Part shown: in pieces, positions 1 through 11,100 of the stretch | Layout of the letters: the number at the start of each line of letters is the position of its first letter | Numbering within the stretch: position 1 is the first letter of the stretch | From: Intoshia linei | Lineage: Eukaryota; Orthonectida; Rhopaluridae | Length of the DNA: 20,295 nucleotides | Assembly: GCA_001642005.1 (NCBI GenBank) | Contig: LWCA01000702.1 | Location: forward strand, 1 to 20,295 | Direction of reading: 5' to 3' | The notes under the pieces: model-generated | Database searches by the model: none | What the model saw: only the letters and a program-made list of their open reading frames with translations | What the model was told of the DNA's origin: nothing | Translations under genes and position numbers: made by a program

Positions 1-68
1 ATTAATGATATCGAATAAACTAAATAATCTTCAAAAAATTATAATGATTTAATTGTATTATATATGAT

Positions 69-145
69 AAATAAGCTATAGATTTTTATGTTTTAGATTG
101 TAGCAAAGTAGACAAAGAGCTTCGTTGCAAAGTGTACATTACGTG
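69..145. repeat. 77-bp direct repeat, copy 1
   Basis: Identical to 391-467 with no mismatch. It begins AAATAAGCTATAG and ends CATTACGTG. Confidence 0.95.
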
Positions 146-237
146 GTTGTTTTTTTTGTTTTGAGTAGAGCATTAATTTATGATTTTGTCGTCAATAATT
201 TGATTAAAAATATCAATAGGTGATATATTTTCAGATT

Positions 238-293
238 TCATTAAGATCAATATTTGAGGGTGTATAGGTCAAAAAAGGTTAAGAACCACTGGT
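238..293 (-). mobile_element. hAT-type element end
   Basis: Read on the minus strand from about 293 this begins CAGTGGTTCTTAACC, a classic hAT terminal inverted repeat. The partner end is not visible, possibly lost at the assembly join at 390. Confidence 0.6.
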
Positions 294-390
294 CTAGCGA
301 ATCATGAACGCCGAATTGATAAAAAAACCGATTTCAATGAGAAAACTAAATAAATATAAAAAAATATAAATTGAAAATTAATTGTTATGN

Positions 391-467
391 AAATAAGCTA
401 TAGATTTTTATGTTTTAGATTGTAGCAAAGTAGACAAAGAGCTTCGTTGCAAAGTGTACATTACGTG
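391..467. repeat. 77-bp direct repeat, copy 2, directly after N
   Basis: Perfect copy of 69-145. It starts at the base immediately following the single N at 390, so it may be an unresolved contig overlap rather than biology. Confidence 0.95.
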
Positions 468-472
468 TATTA

Positions 473-593
473 CCCCCCTATAAAGTTTTGCTAAAAAAAA
501 TTACTAAAAACCTCCCTATAAAGTTTTGCCAAAAAATATTTACTAAAAACTCTCTATATAGTTTGGTTAAAAAAATGAAGTTTTAAGAGCATA
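473..593. repeat. Degenerate short tandem array, three units of about 38-40 bp
   Basis: Units start with CCCCCTATAAAGTTTTG, CTCCCTATAAAGTTTTG and CTCTCTATATAGTTTGG, each followed by an A-rich tract and ACTAAAAA or similar. The third is the most diverged. Confidence 0.7.
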
Positions 594-639
594 AATAAAG
601 TTTTAAAAGATATTTACTGAGTACCACCGGTGGTTCACA

Positions 640-1048
640 AACGTGTGAAGACAATCTACAGAGCTGCTCAACTATTGACTCATTTTCAAAAATTTGCTCA
701 TTGAGCAACACGAAAAAGCTCATTTTTAATTTGAACAAATCATGATATTTCAAATTGAAATGTAATTGTAAATAATTAAGTACATGTAATTCTATGACTT
801 CGATTAGAACCAAGCTTATTATTTTTTGAGCTCACATTGCTCTTTGAGCATTTCAAATTAAATGTGAAATTAACAATACTAAAATTACTAAATCTAAAAA
901 TTTTAAAGCCAAAAATTAAATTATAGTTAAGTAGAAATAAAAATAGCTAAGTTAAAATGTCAAATGATACAAAATCACGCGTAAGAATAATATAGTAAAC
1001 TATTATTGCTCAACTTGCTCATTTCAAAATTTGACATGAGCAGCACTG
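640..1048. mobile_element. Probable hAT MITE remnant, right end at 1048
   Basis: Read from 1048 on the minus strand it begins CAGTGCTGCTCATGTC, fitting hAT ends. GCTCA/TGAGC-containing segments recur in both orientations between 640 and 1048. The left end and target duplication were not identified. Confidence 0.4.
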
Positions 1049-1764
1049 TTATATATGAATACAATAGCGACAGAATAACCGCATTACCTCTTGAAAAGGT
1101 TTTCCGTTTTTAGCAACTGGTTCTTATTAATTTAAAACTTTTTAATAAGAATCAAAATGGATATTGTATAAAAATAGCCCATTAGAAAATTTTTGTATGT
1201 TAGTCGGTTAATATAATTTTTTTTAAAATTATTAATCAGTTGTAAAGCATTTCCATAAACTGAAAAACATTCCAAACAAATGAAAATAAAACATAAAAAA
1301 GTTTTTTCATATAAAATAGAGTGGTCATCTTAATCTGTCTCTTCTTCATTACTCTCTACCAGCCACTCTACCAATTAAATTAAAAAGTGAGTTATATCAA
1401 AATTATACATTCGAATCTTGACTAATACGATAGTGAAATATGACTAAAATTTAGATTCCAAAAAAATAGTATAATACAACCGACCAAATCCAAACCTATC
1501 ATACCAGATACACTCATCTTAGCGAAGGGACTCGACGAAATTTTTGTAAAATGATGCTTTATTTTTCTAGTCATTTTATATAAATTATTTATTATAAAAT
1601 AACTAAGGTTATCGGTTGAGAAATTCTTTAAATTAATTTATTGGATTTTGAAGGGTCTCGAATATGATAGTTTCGACTCTACTACAGACTAGCATTTCCA
1701 ACAGGTCCGTATAATGTTCATTTTATTCTGATGAGTATATTTTATTTTATCAGCAAAGTGGTAA

Positions 1765-1794
1765 GTTCAGAATCTGGAGTCCAGATTCCAGAAC
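1765..1794. repeat. Perfect short hairpin
   Basis: GAATCTGG and CCAGATTC flank a 3-nt loop, with outer GTTC/GAAC pairing. It lies in presumed neurobeachin intron; function unknown. Confidence 0.6.
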
Positions 1795-2045
1795 TACAAG
1801 TAAATAATTCCAGTTAATCAGAGACTAATTATAAAAACTGTTTTAATATAAAGCTATACATAAATATTAACTATATTTTCCCCTGTAAATCCATACACTG
1901 TTAAACACTTTTCAAAAAAGAATCTATCAGAACAATTCATTACTCCTGATTAACAGTTTATCTCTGTAAGTTACATACACCAAGTGAATTTATTAAAATT
2001 ATTAAGGTAGATAATAAATAATATATATAGGAAAATATAAAATAC

Positions 2046-2194
2046 CTTTCTATTATAAAAATCATCCTCCTTCAATTCCTTTAAAGCTTTAACATCAATA
2101 TCAAAGTACAAACATGAATTTGTAATATACATTGTCCCCTTCAACGTTAATCCATATGACATCATGTGGCAATCATTTTGCAAAATCACATTAG
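2046..2194 (-). CDS. Nbea: Neurobeachin exon 9: start of the PH-BEACH domain
   Basis: Two bases plus 49 codons, after acceptor TATTTTAG (2195) and ending AGAAAG|GTATTT (2045), phase 0. The peptide SYGLTLKGTMYITNSCLYFD matches the family segment V.KGTLSIT...IYFE that begins the PH-like domain next to BEACH. Intron 8 is 105 bp. No continuation exon was found between 1 and 2045, so the next one is expected outside the window. Confidence 0.9.
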
Positions 2195-5100
2195 CTAAAA
2201 TAAAAAATATAAATAAATCAACATGCTAAACCAGGACAGGTTCAAAATATCCGACCACACCCAAACCAACCATAAAGATTATAAAAGTAAAAAATAAACC
2301 TGAACTAAGTTCCCTTTGAATAAATAAACTATTTTCAATACTATAAGTATCAACATTAGAAAGAGAAGTTGAACAATTTCTTTTCCCAGCTTGTTGATTT
2401 ACGGATTCAGTGATAGAAATAATTGAATTTGGATCATTAACAAATTCACCGGATGAAGTATTATCAGAATTGCTATTTTTAAACACATTAGTGTCAACAT
2501 TTTTGATATCAAGAGTAGGATAAAACCCACTCTTGGCGTTCTCTCTATTCTTATTAAAAAAAATATTTGCCTCCTTATGAGAAGACCCATAAATATTTCT
2601 TTCAAATTTGTACCTCCTCCTGGAATTGTCTTGATGGAGAGATAAATAAAAAAACTTTTTACTTCCTCTTTCATTATTAACATTAGAATATCGATCTTCA
2701 AAAAAGATTCTCAAAAACTCAATTTGATTGTGGACCATATTGAAATTTTGTTGCCTATAAGAAGAAACCATATATTCAATAGTAAGTTCTTGGTTTTTAC
2801 TGAGATGGAATGATTTGTTGAATTTTTTATTAAACACGGCATGTTTTTCGACATTTTCAGCAGAAATTTTATTGATAATAAATTCCGCTTCAGTAGCCAC
2901 ACGAATAATGTGATCTTGAACTGCATACGACAACATTCTACCTTCATTGGCCAATTCAATAAACGATAAACCAGCATGAGTTAACAAAGAAGTTTGCCAT
3001 TCTTGAGAACAAATCAACATGACAATTTGAACGAGTGATGTTGAATCTTCAAAACAATGCGCGGCCGGTGTATAAATATCTTGACCATGAGACCCAATTA
3101 ACGTTCTAATTAGAAAATTTTTATGAGTCTGAAACAAGTATTTAATCAATTTGACTGCTGAAGAAAGAGAATTTAAAATTTTTTCGTGTAGTGCCTCATC
3201 CTTGTCTTGGTTAGATTCGACCTCTATAGTGACAGTTTTGGGGAGTTTTTCAACATTTTCATTCTCACATTTTAATAACTGAATGGATTTCATTGTAGAA
3301 GATAGCATTTGGATATGACCAGAAATTGGAGTCTCAGGGTTTTCTTTGTTTGAAAAAGAATTTGAATCATTTTTCTCCACATTTAAATCGAATGTGTTTT
3401 GAGTGGTAGGGTTTTCATTCTTTATTTGAGTGGACGTTGCTGATGTAGAATCAATTTCATAAACATTTTCTGATTTTTTTTTAAATTTTTCCTTTTCATT
3501 GTCTCCAGAATTTTCCTTTTTAGGGGTATGAGCATTATCTTCCAAAATATCGCGATACCTCGAAACAATCAATACAGACAAAAAATACAAAGTAGACAAA
3601 ACTAGACCTTGTGTAGTTTTGACATCAGAAATGTTTTTATTTAAAATAATTTTAATGCGATCATAGTCTGATTTCTGCAAAAGTTGGTGAATATCCAATA
3701 CATTGTCGTACATTTTAGTATTTGCCATTTCGAACAATACTACAAGTTGTTTATCAATTATTTGGGATTGTTGGTTTGAAATATCTATATTCTCGCGTTT
3801 AAAATAGCATTCAAAGTAATTTCGCATAGCGGACAAGACAGCCAATCGTAACATTAAACGACTAATCGATCCTTTGGGTAAATGTTTTTCAACTTCCAAA
3901 CTGGGAAGATAGATGGCATTGTTTAAAGCGCAAATATCCAATATTTTCGAAAATCTGAGTATTAGAGATACAGCGTGACGGGTTTTAAGAGTTTCTGATC
4001 CAAGATCAATCAATTCTACAGATGCGTTACCAGTAGAAGATATCCCCAAAAGTCCAATTATGCCTCCACATGAATAACTAAATATATCGACCAGTTGAGT
4101 CAATACTTGCACAACGTTGACCATATATGTTACTTCCAAATCAGTAAAAGATTGCGATTCGTCGAGAGGTTTGATATCGTTTTCTATAACGTCGAGCAAC
4201 TTTTCAAACAAAGTATGTTGGATTTTTGACCATTTGAATGGAGGTATACGAAATGATGGGTTTTGTTTATGTTCATCAAAATATACTGCCTTATCAGCCT
4301 TATCGTTATTGTCAATGCCCATTTTTTTGTCCAATTTTTCCTTTTCTTTTTCAATTTCATACGTATCGTCCACTTTATTCTCACCATCACCGTCACCTTT
4401 ACGGACATTGTCGTTTAAATTTAAATTTTCTAAGTTATTCAATGATTCATCTTTCTGATCCTTGCCTAAATCGTTATAATCTTCTAAATTTTCATTACTA
4501 TGAGTAGACAAGTCTGTATCATGACTATAAATAGACGATTCAATTTTATCGTAACTTGTAGAATTGTTCCTGAAAGCCACTGCACCAACTCCAGAATTTG
4601 ATCGATTATTTATTTCTGACCGCATTAATTTAAACTCGTTATAAGAATCAATAGAATGAATAATTGAAATGGTATCAACCCAAACCCTCCAACCACAATT
4701 TTCATACTTTAAAGCGTGATGTAACAAGACAATAATAATATCAACAATCAATTCATTAATTTTATTCTCTTTATCACAACTAGGTCGCAAAAAGGACAAG
4801 GAATAAACCCAATTCTGCCATACAGTCAACTGCAAAATAAGCCGACGGTTAATTCCAGATTTAACCACCAACCTGTACAAATCTTCCAAAAAAATTATTA
4901 CAACATCCAACAATTCAGAACAATGTTCACTTTTACCGATACAAGAAATTATTGTTATAATAATGTCTGGGTTTTGCAACCGCGCATTTTTCATTATGGT
5001 TGGGTGCTTTTCCATTGAAACAAATGGAGTAATAACGTCAATTAAAATTTCATACAGGACATTATAAACCTTTATATTCAAGAAAGTTAAATTAGTCATT

Positions 5101-8100
5101 AATTTTTCAGCAATAAGTGAACAAATGTTGTGTTTCTGAAATGTAACGAACTTGCGTTCCTCTGAACTGTACATTAAAAAGTAGCCAAACAATTTTAACG
5201 TGTTATTCCGAATCATTGCATCCTTTGACTCTAAAAGTTTAACAACCACTTCAATCACATTTTTATTGGAAAAACTTGGCACACCAATCTCAGGATGGGT
5301 ACACATGAGTCTAACGTACAAAATTAAAACATCATGAACATTGTCGTCTTCTTTAACTAACAAGAGATAATTTACTAGGGTTTGAATATCATTATTATGC
5401 GGTTTACTAGATGAAATAAATTCCAAAGCACATTTTAATAGAATGGATCGTATTTCTTGTAAATTTTCAATACTTGGCCTTTCTTGAGCATTGCATTTAA
5501 TGACTTCATCGCTTCCAAATTCTGGCTCAGTTACCCAATAATAAAACCTCAACATGTATAAAATTTGACGCACATAATGATCATGCCTACTTATTGAACT
5601 ATTGTGTAAAGCGTATGGAATTGAAACTCTATACATGTAATTATATAAATTTACTTGAATTTCGGATGACGCGTATATCCACAAATTTGGATTTAAAAAA
5701 AAGGAATCTACAAAAGAATCAATTATCCAACTCGCACATGTTCGACTAATGTATTCGTGAATTTCGAATAGACAATCCAAAACAGAATTTGTTAAAAAAT
5801 ATTTAACGTTGCTTTCAGTTAACACAACCGACAGGATTGTAAATCCATTTGTTTGAACAAACGAATGTAAAGCTTCGTCTGATGTGAGTATAAAATTTAC
5901 TATAAATTTCATTAAATATTCTGCAATGTTATACTTTGCTGCCAATTCCATGCTCTCTTTTAATTTTAACAGTTCAAATAATGGGTAAATTATTTGAATG
6001 CCTCCTATGGAATGAAAGCATGATAAAGGTAAATTTCTGGATATGGATTTTATTCCACATTTTAAATAAGCGTGAGTCACTGCGTTATTAAAAAAATTAC
6101 TACTAGGCTCATAATGTATCGTATTTTCTAAACATAAACTGTTTTCACAATTTGATGGAGAATAACAAAATACCAAATGTCGACTTAATAAATTATCATA
6201 TATTACTGGTGCCGAGTTATTAAATGATCGTAATTCTGACTCGGAAACAAAACTTCCTTTATAATCTCTACCCAAACTGTATATTGCTTGAACGTATGAT
6301 CCAGAAAGAGCTTCATTAAACATGTAAACCTAAAATTAAAATAACATTTCACAAAATTTAAAAAAAATTAAAAAAATTACCGTTCCAAGTTGACCACAAA
6401 AAGCAGCCTCTCGAATAGAATTATTACCAATACAACAATTATCATATTCTTGAACAGTTGAAATAAGCCAGGAATTCTGAGAACACAAAATACACTCTCC
6501 ATTAACATACAATGTAATATTGCTAGTTTTCCATCGACTATACTGAAAAGACAAGTCAATCATGTACCATTGGTTACATTCAAATTTTTTAGGAAAATTA
6601 ATTTGAAATATTTTTCCAGGAATTTTAGATATTGTCAATACAATTTCGTTACCAATAAAATAACAATTGTAACCCATATTATTAGACCTTTTCATTAGTC
6701 TAAAAAATTAAAATAAACTTAAATACGTTTCCCAGTCCTCGGAGGAGCTAGGGATCCCGATCATAACATGGACTAATATTCTAAATTATTAAATAATATT
6801 CAAAAAAAATCACATCCGAAATGTGGCGCGAAAATTTTTGATAAACAAAATTAAAAACGTCAAAACTAATTTAAAATTTCGAGAGCATATAATGTCAAAA
6901 GATTAAAATAATTTGATTTTTTTAAAAATTGAAATAAATTTTTTAATAATTACGAAAAAATGTAAAATTTTTCCGAATTCTCTACAAATTTGATAGAATT
7001 ATCCAATTTTATCCAGCAATGAAACGTCCAACCAGAGTTTTGGTTCCATTTAGTTATAGGTGGCATATCTATTGACTAAATTTTTTAATTAATAAAAATT
7101 TAAATTAAATGTAAAAAATTTTTTATTTTTGTATAATTTTAAAAACTTACACAGCATTTGTAATTTTTTGGAAAATGAAAATAATGTGATGGTTGTTTTG
7201 AACTAAATATAATTGGAAAGGTACGTAGTAAATGCAACGCATTTTTAGACTAAAATTGATTCGAATTACATTTAATTAAGATCAAAATTATAATTAATTT
7301 ACCAAATTTCCTTCAATAGGAGATAATAATTTAATTATACAAGATAATTTTACAATTGTTAAAGAATAAGCCAGGACATGAGATAGTATTTTAATGTAAC
7401 CATCTAAATATTTATATAAAGTTAAAGTCATCTACTGGGTATAAAAAGTTACGTAAATGCCCGCATAATGTATAGAATAAATTGTCCAGCCTATTCTCAT
7501 ATGTATGTCCTTATTGTCTTTATCAACCTGGATGACTTTTATAATGAATCGTGCGACAATAAGGCAATACATTCAAAAAGAACTATTGTGATATTGAGGG
7601 CTGGTATAGTCCAGTCTGGTCATTACAAACCTACTAATCTCCAAGTTGTTACCGTTGGAAAAAGATATATTAGTCTATAAACAATGAGCAACCTCATAAT
7701 GGTAATAGACCAAATAGTAAAGTCTAAAATGAAAAATGGTCTCTTAAAAAATTTTTTAAACCAATTATAATGTCATATAACTCTATTCATCTCTTTAAAA
7801 CTCTTGAGTTGATATTCAAGAATTTTTGTAATGCTCAATTTAAAAAATTAAAGCCCCATTTAAAAAAAAATTTCGTTGAGATCCCACGGTAGAAGGATCT
7901 CGGATACGGTAGGTTCGGCACTAGTAGTTCAACATAAGTATGTTTGAAATTCATTTTTTTAATTACGCTATTGAAGCTACCATGTCAAAATTAATGTAAA
8001 ATTTTCAATTTAAGGAGGAATATTTAAATATTACCTTAGTTACGTGTTCACGATTAAGGGGATTTTTTGTGTGACAAGTGGTCCATAGTGAAAAAATTTT

Positions 8101-11100
8101 GGAAACCACTGGACTAGTATAAAATTCGATCATAAATAATTTTTTTAAATGTTTTTTATATAAATTTCTAGTGATTTTAACCAGTAAAAACTAATTTTAT
8201 TATCAATGTTTACAATGTAAATAAATAAATGATTTCAGGGGCAAACTGGTCTAAATCTAGCAAACCGCTGCTCGCGGGCATATTTTTGCCCGCTTAGAAT
8301 TTTAGCTGATTATGTTCAATATCTATTAATATTTGAAACTTAATTTCAATATGCATTTTAACTTTAGTGGTATTTAGCACGTGCATATTTGCAATTTTAA
8401 ACTATTTTATCTAATCAATTTGAATTTCAATGACCAAAAATAAATTATCCTTTAATGATCAATGGATAATCACTTTACAAATCAATGACATTTGAAATTT
8501 GTGAATTTTAAGCATTAAATTTTAGTGTTTTTTAACATTTCAAAATTTGTATGACATGTTATTGTATGAGCAGTAATTTGTTTATATAATAATAATTTAT
8601 ATTGTTACTGCCTTGTTGTGGTTTGTATACAAACCAATGTAAATTTATGAGTGTAGTTTTTGGTATTTGAGTATACATGAAATTGTCTCGTGAGGGTTAA
8701 ACATAAAAAAAAGCAAAATAAACAAAACCGTCTTAAAAAATTAAAAATGTAAATTTTCATCCTACAATTTCAAACAAATGTGAATTCAATTCACATTGAA
8801 ACACAACACACATTTGAAATAAAGAAATGTTGGTTTGAATCTCATAAATTGATTCCTTCTGTTTTTTATCATTGCTATGTAGTTTGTAATTTTTAAAAAT
8901 TTCCAAGTTTAGAATCAAATGCAGCATAACTTTGTTATATAATAATGAGATTTATTTCAATATTGGAAATATTCACTTGAAACATGTTTGTAAATGTGCT
9001 GAATGCTTTATTTATTGACTAGTTGACTGTTATGTATTACGTACAAAAAGCATCTAGCTCTGCCGAGGGAACATTTTTATTCTACAAAAAATAAATTCAA
9101 GTTGAAAATCTAACTTAAAAAACTATTCACTATTATCAACCCTGGCGTCATAGGAATATCAAAGGAGTGGTTTCCAAACTTGTTTCACGTAGAACCGTCA
9201 TATCATTGCCTTTTACTTTAAAGTGAATTATTCCATCATAATTATGTTTGGTTAACATTTGTGTGAAAAATTTTAAAAACAATTGTTATCCCATTTTTTT
9301 TAATGTATTGTATAATCTTAAAAAACAAGTAAACAGTCCAATCCTAAAAAATGTCATAAATAGCAAATTCCAGAAAAAATAAAATTGTAAAAACCTATTT
9401 TGTTATTTTGAATGTGATAATATATATTCAGTAATTGCTTTCGATGACTAAAAAATATAAATTTTGTATCAATAATGTAACGTAATTATAAACACTAGGG
9501 TGTCACACGTATTTAAAAATCTAAGACAAACGGTACGCATCCTGTTAATTTTGGTGAAAAAATTAATAATCTGGAATATTATATTCCAAAAATGCTTATT
9601 CGAGTGGGGTTGGAGAAAAATGTAATTCAAACATTTAATTGAAATTGAATTTAATTTTATTATACAATATTTTATGAATGTAATGACCAAAAGGTGCGAA
9701 AATGAAATGATTGGAACATATGTTGGTTTTGCATTTAATGAGAGCAAGTTACCCACATTACCCACCCACAATGATGTAATTTGTCATATATTATCATTAA
9801 AAAATGGCAATAAAAAATTACCAATAACAAAAATTTGTTAAGAAACCGCGAGAAATTCTAGAATTAAACGTCAGAATGGATGCTACTTTAAGTCATCGTT
9901 TTATTATGATAAACCAATTGATAACAGTATATCGGAGTATCATTATGACGCTGAATTGGAATGTAAAAAGTTTCGTGTGTGTGATTCTAAATTGATATCA
10001 TTAAGAGGTGCTGGTTCATTAATGGTAAATTAATTCATTACATTATATAAGTAGATTTAGGGTACATCACATGAAATCAATAGACGAAGGAGAATTTTGA
10101 ATCGATATAGAGACATTGCAGTTGTAGCAATTGACACAGAAACAAAAATAGAAATTGTGTTGGGAGTACGCAAACAGTATGGTTCCAAGGGAGTTACTAC
10201 GGCTGCCACAGTTTTTAAAATTTTAAGATTGGAATGTCACTGAAAGAGTTGTTGGTTAAGTTTTGACACAACAACTGCGGCTAATACAGGATGTCGAAAT
10301 GGTAGTGTAAAATTTATTAAAGATTATCTAAATCATGAACCTGTTGAATTGCCATGTCGTCATCACATTTTAGAAATAGTTATCTTATCAATTTACCGTA
10401 AATCGTTTGGAGATAGTTCTCAACCAGATATAAATGAACCTTTTGTAAAAAGCGTGAAGCAGTTATATATTACGCATTTTAACAATTACGATAAAATTCA
10501 TTGTCCGCCACAATTATTCTTGAACGGTATAAACTTTTCAGATGTCATATTAACTCTATCAAATTTACAAAAATTTAAACGGGACGATTACAAGGAATGT
10601 TGCTATTTATTGAATGCTGTGTTAAAGGGTAGTACAGTTAGACTATTGAAACCTGGTGCAATATCCAAGGCTCAATGGATGTCGAGAATAATATACGCTC
10701 TTAAAGCGTATATTTTAAATATTGACAGAACTGAAACAATGCAGTCCTTTCTTATTTTTGTCGCATATGGCTATATATAATTTTGGATGAATGCAGCTAC
10801 CCCCAAAAATGCCTATCAGAATGACGTGAAAATGCAAGAATGTTGGCAGGAATTAAGCTGTAAATCCATATGGCTTAAATCATTGTGACAGTGCATTTAA
10901 TAAACATGACAATCATGATTATTATATAGGTTTGGATATTAAAAAAATTGGAATTGCACCAGTGGTCAATGATCCGGCAGAACGAGCACTTTCAAAATTT
11001 AAAAAATGTTCTAATTTAACAAAGATTGAGAATCAAATTCAAATGTTGGTATCAACGATGAACGTAAATCTAACTAAACTTTAAAATGTTGATTTTTTCT

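Larger units (their letters stand above)
1..2045 (-). other. Presumed neurobeachin intron 9 (partial)
   Basis: I see no exon carrying the expected next PH-BEACH residues on the minus strand. The interval holds a direct 77-bp repeat around an N, hAT ends near 293 and 1048, a short tandem array near 473-593 and two hairpins. From about 1160 to 1970 it is AT-rich sequence with no recognised gene. Confidence 0.55.

Noticed and set aside
583-813. 76-codon open frame on the minus strand
   Set aside because: No recognisable motif; it overlaps repeat-like GCTCA segments and has no splice link to neurobeachin.
4117-4507. Plus-strand open frames opposite neurobeachin exon 8
   Set aside because: Antisense shadows of the acidic low-complexity linker (Ser/Phe/Leu-rich).
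7441-7510. Minus-strand peptide reading ENRLDNLFYTLCGHL with a GTAAC donor, first considered as the exon before neurobeachin exon 4
   Set aside because: It lacks a convincing acceptor and family match. The exon at 13188-13059 fits the expected residues and phase much better.
7468-7680. 70-codon plus-strand open frame
   Set aside because: Lies in neurobeachin intron 3, has no homology I recognise and contains a 10-bp inverted repeat.
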